64,000 bases of DNA from Ructibacterium sp965146665 (GTDB lineage: Bacteria; Bacillota; Clostridia; Monoglobales; Monoglobaceae): contig CBCTHE010000004.1 of the NCBI GenBank assembly GCA_965146665.1, positions 124,001-188,000 on the forward strand, read 5' to 3'. Shown here piece by piece: positions 50,740-59,368 of the stretch. How positions within the stretch are numbered: the first letter of the stretch is position 1; each line of letters opens with the position of its first letter. A program made the position numbers and the translations under genes. The notes beneath the pieces were generated by a model that was not told the origin of the DNA, searched no databases, and saw nothing but the letters and a program-made list of their open reading frames with translations.

Positions 50740-51612
50740 TCAGCCTTTCCGGTTCGTGTCAAATCTGCGGGCCAAGAATTTTGTGAGGAAATTGATGCCC
50801 ATGACAATGACCAGTAAAACAGCCGCAATCCCAAACGCAATAGAATACTCGCCCTTGGACATACTCAGATAGAGCTGGATCGTCATGGTGCCGCCGGATT
50901 CAAAGAGCTTCTGAAAAAAGGCGGACGCAGTCTTGGGCAGCAGATAACCGCTCCCCGCCGTGAACAGCAGGGCCGCCGATTCTCCCACAATCCGGCCAAC
51001 CGCAAGGATGATCCCGGTGATGATCCCCGGCATGGCGGTCGGCAGAAGAATGGTGCGGATCATATACCACTTTGTGGCGCCGATCCCCAGGGCGCCGCTC
51101 CGGTAGGTATCCGGCACGGTCTTTAACGCCTCCTGGGTATTGCGGGTAATGAGCGGCAGAATCATCAGCGTCAGGGTCAAGGAACCCGTCAGAATCGAAT
51201 AGCCCAAGCCCAGCGTGTTTCCGAAAAACACCATGCCAAAGAGTCCGAATATAATGGATGGGATGCCCGCCAGCGTCTCTGTGGTAAACTCTATCACCCG
51301 CACAAAGCGTCCCGGTTTGGCGTATTCATTCAGATAGATCGCGGACCCGATCCCAACCGGTGTGGCAATGAGCAGCGTAATGAAAATAATGTAAAGGGTG
51401 TTGATGATATTCCCCGCAATGCCGGTGGTTCCGTCAATGGCGCTCGTGGCCCTGGTCAGGAACTCCAGATTGATGCTTCCGGCCCCCTTGATGAACACAT
51501 AGCCAATGATGCCGGCCAGAAGCAGAACCGAAACCGCGGCGGAGAAATAGATCAGAACATAGAGAACCGTATCCAGCACCCGCGGCTTTTTCTTTGTCAG
51601 ACTGTTATCCAT
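50740..51612 (-). CDS. pstA: Phosphate ABC transporter permease PstA
   Basis: The protein has 290 aa with six membrane helices. It contains GIGSAIYLNEYAKPGRFVRVIEFTTETLAGIPSIIFGLFGMVFF and the coupling EAA-like loop LGIGATKWYMIRTILLPTAMPGIITG. The start overlaps pstC by 8 bp. It forms the channel with PstC. Confidence 0.95.
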   Translation of the reverse strand: MDNSLTKKKPRVLDTVLYVLIYFSAAVSVLLLAGIIGYVFIKGAGSINLEFLTRATSAIDGTTGIAGNIINTLYIIFITLLIATPVGIGSAIYLNEYAKPGRFVRVIEFTTETLAGIPSIIFGLFGMVFFGNTLGLGYSILTGSLTLTLMILPLITRNTQEALKTVPDTYRSGALGIGATKWYMIRTILLPTAMPGIITGIILAVGRIVGESAALLFTAGSGYLLPKTASAFFQKLFESGGTMTIQLYLSMSKGEYSIAFGIAAVLLVIVMGINFLTKFLARRFDTNRKG

Positions 51613-52540
51613 CCTGTTTCGCCCCTTTCAAAACCCGTGTCAGGACAATATTGATCGCCATAATAAACACAAACAGGACTAGGCCGATGGAAAAGAGTAC
51701 CATCCTGTGCGTGTCAGCCGCATAGCCCATTTCTGACACAATGGCGGTGGTCAAAAAACGAACCGAGTTAAAGGGCAGCGGCAGGTTGACCGCGCTGCCG
51801 GAAACCAGACTGATCGCCATGGCCTCGCCGATGGCCCGGCCGATTCCCAGCACAACCGCCGTGACAATGCCGGACCGCGCCGCCGGCATCTGAACCTTAA
51901 ATATGGTCTGAATCTGGGACGCGCCAAGACCAAAGGAAGCATCCTTCAGCTTCTGGGGCACGGCCTGCAGGGCGGACTGGCTGATGTTGATGACTGTCGG
52001 GAGGATCATGATGACCAGCACCAGCACCGCTGAGATGAGATTGGCGCCGCCTGTGAACTGATGGGTCGGACTGTCCGCAAAGATGATCTGCTCCAGCTTG
52101 TACATCAGCGGATTCAAGATCATAAGACCCAGCAGACCGTAGATCACCGAGGGGATACCCGCCAGCAGATCCACCGCCGGCCTGACCGCCGCCGCGAGCC
52201 GCTTCGGGGCCACCTCGGACAGGAAAACCGCCGTCAGGACACCGATGGGAACGCCGATCAAAACAGCCATGGCTGTCCCCGCAATGGAGGTCAGAATAAT
52301 ATACAAAATGCCATAGCTGGGATCCTTGGCCGCAGGCTCCCATACATGGTTAAAAAGAATTTCAGCAACTCCCACCTTGGCAAAAGCCGGAACACCCTTC
52401 AAAAACATATAAAGCGTGATCGAAAAAACAGCCAGAACAGCAGCCGCGGCGCAGACCGAAAAAATAATCTGCGCCGCGGTTTCCACCGCCTTCTTCGTCC
52501 GGCTGTTTCTCATGATTGACGGACTGCTTTTCGTTTTCAT
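51605..52540 (-). CDS. pstC: Phosphate ABC transporter permease PstC
   Basis: The protein has 311 aa with six or more membrane helices. It includes GVPIGVLTAVFLSEVAPKRLAAAVRPAVDLLAGIPSVIYGLLGL and the loop SFGLGASQIQTIFKVQMPAARSGIVTAV. ATG 52540 follows GGTGG, 20 nt downstream of pstS. It is the second permease half of the Pst system. Confidence 0.95.
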   Translation of the reverse strand: MKTKSSPSIMRNSRTKKAVETAAQIIFSVCAAAAVLAVFSITLYMFLKGVPAFAKVGVAEILFNHVWEPAAKDPSYGILYIILTSIAGTAMAVLIGVPIGVLTAVFLSEVAPKRLAAAVRPAVDLLAGIPSVIYGLLGLMILNPLMYKLEQIIFADSPTHQFTGGANLISAVLVLVIMILPTVINISQSALQAVPQKLKDASFGLGASQIQTIFKVQMPAARSGIVTAVVLGIGRAIGEAMAISLVSGSAVNLPLPFNSVRFLTTAIVSEMGYAADTHRMVLFSIGLVLFVFIMAINIVLTRVLKGAKQDG

Positions 52541-52560
52541 TGTACCACCAAATCCTTAAC

Positions 52561-53436
52561 TCAGTTTTTCGGCAGAATCAGACCGACTTTTTCAATAATT
52601 TTCTGTCCTTCGCTGGAGGCAATGTAGTCAAAGAACGCCTGCACCAGCGCATTTTGGCTGGAGATGTCGCCCATTGTCGCCATGACAAAGGGCCTGCACA
52701 GGAAATAGGTGCCCGCCAGAATATTCTCCGCCGTAGGCGCCGTACCATCCAGCGAGACCGCATTGACCGTGTCGTTGACCACATCCAGAGATACATAGGC
52801 AATCGCCCCCTCGGTGGATGCCGCCTTTGCCATCGCCGCCCCGGTGCTGTCAAGCTCATTGGCATAGACGCACTTTTCCTCAATACCCAGGATCTCCTCA
52901 AACGCTCCCCGGGTGCCGGAACCGGCCTCCCTGCCTACCACCACAATGGCGGTGTCCGGGCCGCCGACCTCGCTCCAGTTTTTAATGGTCCCGGTATAAA
53001 TGCCAGCCAGCTGTTCCTTGGTCAGGCTTTCCACTGGATTCTTTTTGTTCACCACCATTGCGATTCCGTCGATTGCGACCGTATTGTCCACCACGCCGCT
53101 GGCCTTCTCACTGTCCTTCAATGCGCGCGAGGCGTTTCCAATGTCACATTTTCCGCCCGCAAGGGACTCAATGCCCGCAGAGGATCCCACAAATTCGGCA
53201 TTGACTGTCACGCCGGGATTTGCGGCCATAAACCCTTCGGAAAGCGCATTCGCCAGCTTTTCCATGGAGGTGCTCCCCGCCATGGACAGGCTTCCGCTCA
53301 GCTTTGTGCTCTGGGGCGCACTGGAGGCCGCGGAACCGTCCGCCCCCTGCTCCGCCGCTTCATTACAGCCTGTAAGTCCCGCTGTGAACAGCGCCGCTGT
53401 CATCATTAAGACCAGAATTTTCTTCATTTTTTTCAT
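52561..53436 (-). CDS. pstS: Phosphate-binding lipoprotein PstS
   Basis: The protein has 291 aa. ATG 53436 lies nine bases from AAGGAG; an ATG two codons upstream is only three bases from it. A lipobox LFTAGLTGC gives a lipidated Cys near residue 25. The mature protein has PstS ligand loops: SMAGSTSMEKLANALSEGF, SSAGIESLAGGKCDIGNASRAL and GREAGSGTRGAFEEIL. It captures phosphate outside the membrane and is the first gene of the operon. Confidence 0.95.
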   Translation of the reverse strand: MKKMKKILVLMMTAALFTAGLTGCNEAAEQGADGSAASSAPQSTKLSGSLSMAGSTSMEKLANALSEGFMAANPGVTVNAEFVGSSAGIESLAGGKCDIGNASRALKDSEKASGVVDNTVAIDGIAMVVNKKNPVESLTKEQLAGIYTGTIKNWSEVGGPDTAIVVVGREAGSGTRGAFEEILGIEEKCVYANELDSTGAAMAKAASTEGAIAYVSLDVVNDTVNAVSLDGTAPTAENILAGTYFLCRPFVMATMGDISSQNALVQAFFDYIASSEGQKIIEKVGLILPKN

Positions 53437-53480
53437 TTTCATGCTCTCCTTTTTCCCATTTTCTTATTTTTTATGCTTTG

Positions 53481-53535
53481 AGTATATGTTAAAAATGTAA
53501 AATGCAAAAGCGCGGTTGCGTTAAATCTATGTAAA
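53481..53535 (-). promoter_or_regulatory. Pho-box-like repeats and -10 upstream of pstS
   Basis: Minus strand: TTTACA (53530-53535) and TTAACG (53519-53524) at exactly 11-bp spacing; TTTACA (53496-53501) and TTAACA (53487-53492) nearer the gene; then TATACT (53481-53486) as the -10. TTNACA-like repeats at 11-bp period are the PhoP/PhoB recognition pattern of Bacillota. Confidence 0.65.
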
Positions 53536-53600
53536 ATACCTGATTGAATCAAACGTATTCATTTTGTGTGAAAGCAAAAAGGCGGATTTTCATCCCGATC

Positions 53601-53628
53601 AAAAAAGGGATATGGCGCGCCATATCCC
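53601..53628 (-). terminator. Intrinsic terminator of vanY
   Basis: GGGATATGG-CGCG-CCATATCCC; read on the minus strand the stem is followed by TTTTTT. It lies 21 nt past the vanY stop. Confidence 0.85.
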
Positions 53629-53649
53629 CGGATTTTGCAGAACGGTTCT

Positions 53650-54384
53650 TCAGTTTATTTTTCCCAGATATTCCTCTAAACATATCCCCCGGCTATGTAT
53701 TTCCCCTGCAGCCTCGATGCCAACATAGCGGTAATGCCACGGCTCATTGGCCACGCCCGTTATATTGGTCTTGTCTGCCGGATAACGGCAGATGAACCCA
53801 TAGCGATGTGCGTTTTGGGCAAGCCACTCATATACATCTTCTCCAGTTGAATGTACGCCGTCCGCGTTGATATCTACTGAAAGGCCAAGCTGATGCTCAC
53901 TCGTGCCGGGGACAGCAACCCAAAGCTCCGCCGCATTCCTCGCCTCCGCCTCAGACAGCCCCTCGGCCTTATAAGCAGAGATTTTCTCATGATATATTTG
54001 CTTTTGTTCCTTTTCTGTTCTGTAACCAGATGAGACAGTTGGATAAATCCCTGCGCTTCTTGCGGCGTCAAACATTTTTTGCAGATAGGGATAAATTCTT
54101 TGATCCACACGCTCCCCATTCGACAGTTTGACTGTTTTTACGCTTCTGTCAGGAGATGGCAGCGGATTCCACTTGTTGACCAAAGTCAAGCGCCATTCCT
54201 CTTCCTGCGCGCCGGCGTCAATGGCTTCTGCGCCAAAGAACGGCGGAACGCCGGACTCCTGGGCGCTTTTTCTGATGCCATTAAAGCAGACCGCGCCAAC
54301 CGTGCCGATGATCAAGAAAAAGGACAGGAGCTTGATTCCCATATGCTTCTTCGACTGTTTTGTAGGTTCTTTGTTTCTGTTCAT
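53650..54384 (-). CDS. vanY: VanY-type D,D-carboxypeptidase (M15B)
   Basis: The protein has 244 aa. ATG 54384 follows GGAGGTAAGTGAA. An N-terminal membrane anchor (about 16-35) precedes the M15B domain: TVSSGYRTEKEQ, the zinc motif SEHQLGLSVDI (His and Asp ligands) and EPWHYRYVG (Glu base and His ligand). VanY removes the terminal D-Ala of peptidoglycan precursors. It is downstream of a vanR-vanS pair, and VanR-like boxes overlap the vanS stop. No vanH, ligase or vanX gene is present, so the locus alone should not remodel precursors to D-Lac or D-Ser. Confidence 0.9.
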   Translation of the reverse strand: MNRNKEPTKQSKKHMGIKLLSFFLIIGTVGAVCFNGIRKSAQESGVPPFFGAEAIDAGAQEEEWRLTLVNKWNPLPSPDRSVKTVKLSNGERVDQRIYPYLQKMFDAARSAGIYPTVSSGYRTEKEQKQIYHEKISAYKAEGLSEAEARNAAELWVAVPGTSEHQLGLSVDINADGVHSTGEDVYEWLAQNAHRYGFICRYPADKTNITGVANEPWHYRYVGIEAAGEIHSRGICLEEYLGKIN

Positions 54385-54407
54385 TTCACTTACCTCCGCG
54401 TATTGCG

Positions 54408-54463
54408 CCGAAAATAAAGCGCGATTGCTTTGACACAATCATTGTATCAAAAGCAATCGCGCT
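54408..54463 (-). terminator. Hairpin between vanS and vanY
   Basis: Minus strand AGCGCGATTGCTTTTGA pairs with TCAAAGCAATCGCGCT (one bulge) and is followed by TTATTTTC. It may end the vanRS transcript or attenuate read-through into vanY. Confidence 0.6.
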
Positions 54464-54506
54464 GTTTCTGCGTTCCCGCAAACGGATTTCTTACATGATT
54501 CTATGG

Positions 54507-54529
54507 ACTTTCTTACGATTTTCCTACGA
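54507..54529 (-). promoter_or_regulatory. Tandem VanR-like binding boxes upstream of vanY
   Basis: Minus strand TCGTAGGAAAAT and TCGTAAGAAAGT repeat at an 11-bp period, overlapping by one base. They match the TCGTANGAAA pattern recalled for VanR sites in van operons. They overlap the vanS stop codon. TAGAAT (54498-54503) just beyond could be a -10. Confidence 0.55.
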
Positions 54530-55663
54530 AATAGGCAGAGTAACCTGGAATTCAATCATCTGATTTTCGCTTCGGGCAGAAATCGTACCGTTATGAAGCG
54601 CTGTAATCTCCTTTGCGATAGCAAGCCCCAGACCCGCTCCGCCGCTGTCAGATCCCCGGGCAATATCAAGGCGATAAAACTGCTCAAAAATACGCTCAAG
54701 CTTTTCCTGCGGGATCGTGTTCCCAGCATTTGTAAAAGCAATACAAATGTGCTTGTCACCGCGTTCTGCCGCAATACGGATTTTTGTGTTCTCAAAGCTG
54801 TAGTGAACCGCGTTCCGCAGCAGATTATCAAACACACGCTGCATTTTGTCAGCATCGCAGCTTATCATCGTATCGGGCGGTATCTCAAGTTCGCACTTCA
54901 AATTTTTCTCCAAAAACATGGGCTTGAATTCATAGGTTAGCTGTTCCAGCAAACGTGTTAAGTTCACACGGCTGTAATCAAGCGTTATGCTTGAAAGATT
55001 AAAGCGCGTGATTTCAAAAAACTCGTTGATTAACGCCTCAAGCCGCCCTGCCTTTTCTAAAGCGATGGCCAGATATTTTTCTCTCAGCTCTTCTGATATC
55101 TGCGTTTCATCATGCAATAGCGTCAAATATCCAATCACAGATGTCAAAGGAGTTTTCAGATCATGTGCCAGATAAACAACAAGGTCGTTTTTGCGCCGCT
55201 CCGAAATCTCCGCCGCCGCTTTGCGCTGTTCCAGCGTATGCTTAATAGAATTGATTTTCTTTTCTGTAGCGGCCAATTCAGGCGACAGGACAAGCTCACC
55301 GGTATTCTCTTCTATCAGTGCGTCGATCCCATGGTTAATTTCATTAAAATATTTCGTAAAGCTGTTCAAATAAATCCGCAGCACAAATAAAAATACAATA
55401 AAAATGGATATTGAAATCAGTAAACTCATATTGTTTCTGAATATCTGCTGATATGCGTTCATTGCAGTATCATAATCTCCATAGACAAAATTCTCCAAAA
55501 ACCTTACGGCAGCATTTGCAAACCGCCCGCGCAAAACAAGACTATAAACTATATATACTGCGCAGATGGCAACAAACATCAAAATGACAGATCTTACAAA
55601 TATTTTTGACTGCAGCTGCTGATAATCACTGCTGATTCTCCGCTTCGATTTATTCTCATTCAA
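54524..55663 (-). CDS. vanS: VanS-type sensor histidine kinase
   Basis: The protein has 379 aa. Two membrane helices (about 25-45 and 90-112) flank a short external loop. The HisKA motif is VVYLAHDLKTPLTSVIGYLTLL (phospho-His near 170), followed by NLLRNAVHYS, and GGAGLGLAIAKEIT completes the ATPase domain. This HDLKTPLTS form and the overall length match VanS of D- and G-type clusters. It overlaps vanR by 8 bp. The inducer is presumably glycopeptide or another envelope signal. Confidence 0.88.
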   Translation of the reverse strand: MNENKSKRRISSDYQQLQSKIFVRSVILMFVAICAVYIVYSLVLRGRFANAAVRFLENFVYGDYDTAMNAYQQIFRNNMSLLISISIFIVFLFVLRIYLNSFTKYFNEINHGIDALIEENTGELVLSPELAATEKKINSIKHTLEQRKAAAEISERRKNDLVVYLAHDLKTPLTSVIGYLTLLHDETQISEELREKYLAIALEKAGRLEALINEFFEITRFNLSSITLDYSRVNLTRLLEQLTYEFKPMFLEKNLKCELEIPPDTMISCDADKMQRVFDNLLRNAVHYSFENTKIRIAAERGDKHICIAFTNAGNTIPQEKLERIFEQFYRLDIARGSDSGGAGLGLAIAKEITALHNGTISARSENQMIEFQVTLPIS

Positions 55664-56360
55664 TGGTATATCCCACTCCCCACACCGTTTTGATGAATTT
55701 CGGATGTTTGGCAGGCTCGTTCAGCTTCTCCCTTAATCTTCCAATATGCGCCATTACCGTATTATTGTTATTAAAGAATTTTTCGCCCCATACATTTTCA
55801 AATAACGTCTCAGAGGAAATCACCTTTCCTCTGTGTTCACATAAATAATAGAGTATAGAAAACTCAATCGGGGTAAGCGCGACCTCTTTCCCGTACAGCG
55901 TACATCTGTGCGTATCCTTGCTAATGAAAAGCCCTTTTATGTCGAACTCCGTAACCGGTGCGTCCTTCTGGGCGGAATACGCAGCGCTGTTATAATGAAC
56001 ATAGCGTCGAAGCTGCGTTTTTACTCTTGCAACGACCTCTAAAGGATTAAAAGGCTTGCTGATATAGTCATCCGCTCCTATGGTAAGCCCCATGATCTTA
56101 TCGGTATCTTCAGCTTTTGCAGTAAGCATAATCACCGGATAAAAAAATTTTTCTCTGATTTTTTGGCAGATACGGAAACCGTCTATATCCGGCAGCATGA
56201 CATCCAATATCGCCAGCTCCAACTCGGTTTCTTCGATACATCTTACGGCGTCCATACCGCAATAAAACTTGTACACAATATATCCGTCATTTTTCAGGTA
56301 AAGCTCTATCAAATCAGCGATCTCTTTCTCGTCATCCACCACTAAAACCTTTTCGTTCAT
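55656..56360 (-). CDS. vanR: VanR-type response regulator
   Basis: The protein has 234 aa. ATG 56360 follows AAGGAG. The receiver reads KVLVVDDEKEIADLIELYLKNDGY, with phospho-Asp in AILDVMLPDIDGF, MLTAKAED and YISKPFNPLEVVARV. The winged helix contains LTPIEFSILYYLCEHRGKVISSETLFENVWGEKFFNNNNTVMAHIGRLREKLNEP, the NNNTVMVHI-type recognition region of VanR. It is AT-richer than the flanking holA, suggesting acquisition. Confidence 0.9.
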   Translation of the reverse strand: MNEKVLVVDDEKEIADLIELYLKNDGYIVYKFYCGMDAVRCIEETELELAILDVMLPDIDGFRICQKIREKFFYPVIMLTAKAEDTDKIMGLTIGADDYISKPFNPLEVVARVKTQLRRYVHYNSAAYSAQKDAPVTEFDIKGLFISKDTHRCTLYGKEVALTPIEFSILYYLCEHRGKVISSETLFENVWGEKFFNNNNTVMAHIGRLREKLNEPAKHPKFIKTVWGVGYTIE

Positions 56361-56450
56361 ATCACCGCTCCTTATCCGCCGGTACAATCTCCGCACACAC
56401 AAATCAATACAGAGCTTTGAAGCTCACAGCCCGAGTATCCCTCCCGCTCT

Positions 56451-57473
56451 TCAGGGACGTTCCGGGCGCTTTGTCAGCTCCGCTAAATAGAGCTCTGCCG
56501 CAGTCCATCCTTCCAGCCGGCCGTTCTTGATATCCAAATCATATGCAAGTCCCTTTTTAATCATCCGTTTCAGATAGGGTTCCCCATACCGCTTGCTCTC
56601 CTCCACCGTCTTATTCACGGCAAACAGCGGCCGCCGGAAGTCAAAATAATCGACCATCTGCTGGGCCGGCATTCCGGTGTCCTTCAGCTGTTTGCACATG
56701 AAAAGCTCAGAGAGCTTTCCTATCATGATCCCCAAAACCATGGTGGGCTGTTCCCGGGCATCTCTGAGATATTTCAGCTGTTCCCGCGCCTTGCCGCTCC
56801 GTCCGGCAGTGATATTATCCAGCATATCATAGACCCTGTATTCCACCGTCCGGTCCACCACCGCATCAATGTCCTCCCGGGTGATCTTGGTACGGTCTCC
56901 CAGATAGTTCAAGAGCTTCTCATATTCCATCTGAATCTTGCCGAGTGACTGCCCGCAGAGCCGAACCATATAGGTCAGATCCCTTGGTATGATCCGCTTT
57001 TCCTCCTTGCGGAGCTTTTCCTCAAGCCAGATTTCCACACGGTTGACCGGCAGATAATCAAAGGAGAGCACACCGCCGTACTCCTCCAGAAACTTCACAT
57101 TCTTCTCCTTTTTCTTATCAAAATGCTCCTCAATGAAAATCAAACAGGTATAAGGCGGAAGATCCTTGACCGCCTCCTTGAGCCGCTTATACTCCCGCGT
57201 GTTTCCCTGATTAAAAAAGCCGCTGTTCTTGACAATCACCACTTTTTTGTCAGACATCTGTGGGAACTGCTCCGCCGCCTCTAAAACGGCCTCCAGATCC
57301 GTTTTTTTTCCTTCAAAGCAAAAACGGTTGAAATCCTCCATTCCCTTTGTCACGAGCTTTTTTTCCATGGCTGAAACCTTATGGGACAGCAAATACTGCT
57401 CATCCCCATAGAAAAAATATACCGGCTTAAACATTCCCGTTTTTATCTGTTTGTTCAGTTCTTCCACCGTCAT
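56451..57473 (-). CDS. holA: DNA polymerase III delta subunit
   Basis: The protein has 340 aa, normal for HolA. It opens MTVEELNKQIKTGMFKPVYFFYGDEQYLLSHKV, with LPPYTCLIFIEEHFDKKKE and SLGKIQMEYEKLLNYLGDRTKITREDID downstream, which are standard delta features. It is the clamp-loader subunit that opens the sliding clamp. It starts 6 nt downstream of the ComEC-type gene stop, retaining the comEC-holA order found in Bacillus. Confidence 0.94.
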   Translation of the reverse strand: MTVEELNKQIKTGMFKPVYFFYGDEQYLLSHKVSAMEKKLVTKGMEDFNRFCFEGKKTDLEAVLEAAEQFPQMSDKKVVIVKNSGFFNQGNTREYKRLKEAVKDLPPYTCLIFIEEHFDKKKEKNVKFLEEYGGVLSFDYLPVNRVEIWLEEKLRKEEKRIIPRDLTYMVRLCGQSLGKIQMEYEKLLNYLGDRTKITREDIDAVVDRTVEYRVYDMLDNITAGRSGKAREQLKYLRDAREQPTMVLGIMIGKLSELFMCKQLKDTGMPAQQMVDYFDFRRPLFAVNKTVEESKRYGEPYLKRMIKKGLAYDLDIKNGRLEGWTAAELYLAELTKRPERP

Positions 57474-57479
57474 GCTATT

Positions 57480-58373
57480 CTACCTCCATTTATTGGAATT
57501 CTCCACACGCTTGATCCCATGCTCCCCCAGGGTCATAACCACAGTGCCGTCCCGGTCCGTACGCCATATTCCAGTCCCATTTTCCAGCAAATCGGACAGC
57601 ATATTGTCCGACGGATCCCGATACTGGTTGTCCGTCCCCGCGCTCACAACCGCCCATTTAGGCCCGCAGGCCTCCAGAAAAGACCGCTGAACAGAAGAGC
57701 TTCCGCCATGGTGGGGCACCTTCAGGACCTCCGCGCGGATATCCTCTTCCGCCTCCGCCGCCAGCCGTCTGGCCGCCGGCGCTTCAATATCGCCGGTAAA
57801 CAGCAGGGCCGTGTCCCCAAAATTCAGCCGAAGAACCATGGAGGCGTTATTCAGATCCAAATTTTGTCCATCCTCCCCCGGCCAGAGCATCTCATACCGC
57901 ATCCGGCCAAGGGTAAGCGTATCCGCCTTTCCCAGTCTTTGCACGGGGATTCCCTGTGCTTCAGCCAGGGCAAAAACCCGCTCTTCCAGCCCGGTTCCGC
58001 TGTTCGTCTTCGGGATATAAAGCCGTTTCACGGGAAAGCCGCTTTCCAGGAGCTCCAAAACGCCGCTTGCATGGTCTTCATGAAAATGCGAGATGAATAT
58101 GCCGTCTAAACATTTGACATTCTGCACTCTGAAGTATCCGCGCAGGGTCTCCCCCTCACCCGTGTCACCGCCGTCAATTAAAACGGCGCCATTCCGGCCG
58201 GCCTGGACCAGGCAGGCGTCCCCCTGCCCGACATCCAGAAAGCTCACGGTCACCGGTTTCCATATTACATAAATCACTGTGGCGGCAACCAGACAAATTG
58301 CCGCACAAATCCACAGCAGGAGGAGAAACCGCCTTTTCTCCCTGCCCTTGCAGTTACTTTGTTCCGCGCACAT
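57480..58373 (-). CDS. Stand-alone ComEC-type metallo-beta-lactamase-fold protein
   Basis: The protein has 297 aa. ATG 58373 is preceded by GGGAGCGGAG. One membrane helix (about 17-39) is followed by an MBL domain: VSFLDVGQGDACLVQAG, DGGDTG, SHFHEDHASG (HxHxDH metal site) and KVPHHGGSSS. This equals the C-terminal domain of ComEC, but the large ComEC membrane channel is absent. It is located next to holA, where full comEC lies in Bacillus. It could be a nuclease or phosphodiesterase facing outward; competence function is doubtful. Confidence 0.88.
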   Translation of the reverse strand: MCAEQSNCKGREKRRFLLLLWICAAICLVAATVIYVIWKPVTVSFLDVGQGDACLVQAGRNGAVLIDGGDTGEGETLRGYFRVQNVKCLDGIFISHFHEDHASGVLELLESGFPVKRLYIPKTNSGTGLEERVFALAEAQGIPVQRLGKADTLTLGRMRYEMLWPGEDGQNLDLNNASMVLRLNFGDTALLFTGDIEAPAARRLAAEAEEDIRAEVLKVPHHGGSSSVQRSFLEACGPKWAVVSAGTDNQYRDPSDNMLSDLLENGTGIWRTDRDGTVVMTLGEHGIKRVENSNKWR

Positions 58374-58573
58374 AGCTCCGCTCCCAGATTCAGATTCACG
58401 CAGGCATTTTATACCAGCCTGCAGTGTGCCGCAGCAATACGCGTCGCCGCGCCGCCGCAAAAGTAAATCCCCCTTGCGGCATGCTCCCGCCTTTCCTTTG
58501 CATCCAGTATAGCATATTCCCTCTCAAAACGCAAGATTGCACGGAAAAACAGAGCGTATCCGCGCGGAAAAAC

Positions 58574-58602
58574 GAAAAAGGCACTGCTATCCGCAGTGCC
58601 CT
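58574..58602 (-). terminator. Terminator of the methyltransferase gene
   Basis: Minus strand GGCACTGC-GGATA-GCAGTGCC followed by TTTTTCG, 14 nt past the stop. Confidence 0.85.
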
Positions 58603-58615
58603 GTACATATTCAAT

Positions 58616-59368
58616 TTACATCTTTTCGCAGACGAAAACAATGTCGTTGGGAATCAATCCCCACTTTTCAATCACCTCCGGAGCCGCACATTCCTCTGGC
58701 GTATACTGTGTGAGGCGAAATCCAAAGCTTTCGAAATGCTCTTTGGCATCCGTCCCATAGACTCTGCAATGATCGGTCTGTCCGTACAGGCGCAAGCGTT
58801 CCTGTTCCGAAGTCACATTCGGATCCCCAAAGGTTTTGCGGTCAGGGCTGATAGGGACCGACAGACAGAGCTTTCCATGGGGTTTTAAAACGCGTTTGAT
58901 TTCCTCCATGGCTTTTTCCTCATCAGGAACATGTTCCAGCACATGGTTTAAAATCATAAAATCAAAACGCTGGTCCGGAAACGGCATGGCCGTGACATCC
59001 ACTGCCATATCCGTGTAATGCTTGTTCAGGTCACCAGTTATGTAATCAATGTCCTGATACACCCTCCTGATCTTATTTGCAATCTGCGGCTCAGGCGCAA
59101 TATGCAGAACACTGCATTTTTTCTGAAACATATCCGTATAATTAAACAGGACATACCAGCTCCAGCGGAACCGGTCCCGGGAACGGCAGTGCGGACAGGT
59201 ACAGTCATGCCGGAAACCGCCCCCGATGATCTGGATTTCGTGAAAGACCTCGGATTTGTGTCCAAAACTCATAAAGCAGAGCGAATATTTCCCGCACAGA
59301 GGGCAATACCTCCTGTGTACCGGAATCCTGCCAACCGCGGTCTTTATCTTCCTTTTGATACCTAACAT
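58616..59368 (-). CDS. SAM-dependent methyltransferase with N-terminal zinc ribbon
   Basis: The protein has 250 aa from ATG 59368 (ATG 59377 sits too close to the SD GAGGGGG). An N-terminal four-Cys ribbon (CPLCGKY.. and CPHCRSRDR) precedes a class I Rossmann methyltransferase: VLHIAPEP, DYITGDLNK, MPFPDQRFDFMILNHVLEHVPDEEKAMEEIKRVLKPHGKL. The ILNHVLEHVPD motif is typical of Methyltransf_11 enzymes. The substrate is unknown; such ribbon fusions occur in glycan or secondary-metabolite loci, but no such cluster is here. Confidence 0.85.
   Translation of the reverse strand: MLGIKRKIKTAVGRIPVHRRYCPLCGKYSLCFMSFGHKSEVFHEIQIIGGGFRHDCTCPHCRSRDRFRWSWYVLFNYTDMFQKKCSVLHIAPEPQIANKIRRVYQDIDYITGDLNKHYTDMAVDVTAMPFPDQRFDFMILNHVLEHVPDEEKAMEEIKRVLKPHGKLCLSVPISPDRKTFGDPNVTSEQERLRLYGQTDHCRVYGTDAKEHFESFGFRLTQYTPEECAAPEVIEKWGLIPNDIVFVCEKM

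Noticed and set aside
53607..53628. Long perfect palindrome as an operator or recombination site
   Set aside because: It is directly after vanY and followed by six T on the transcribed strand, so an intrinsic terminator is sufficient.
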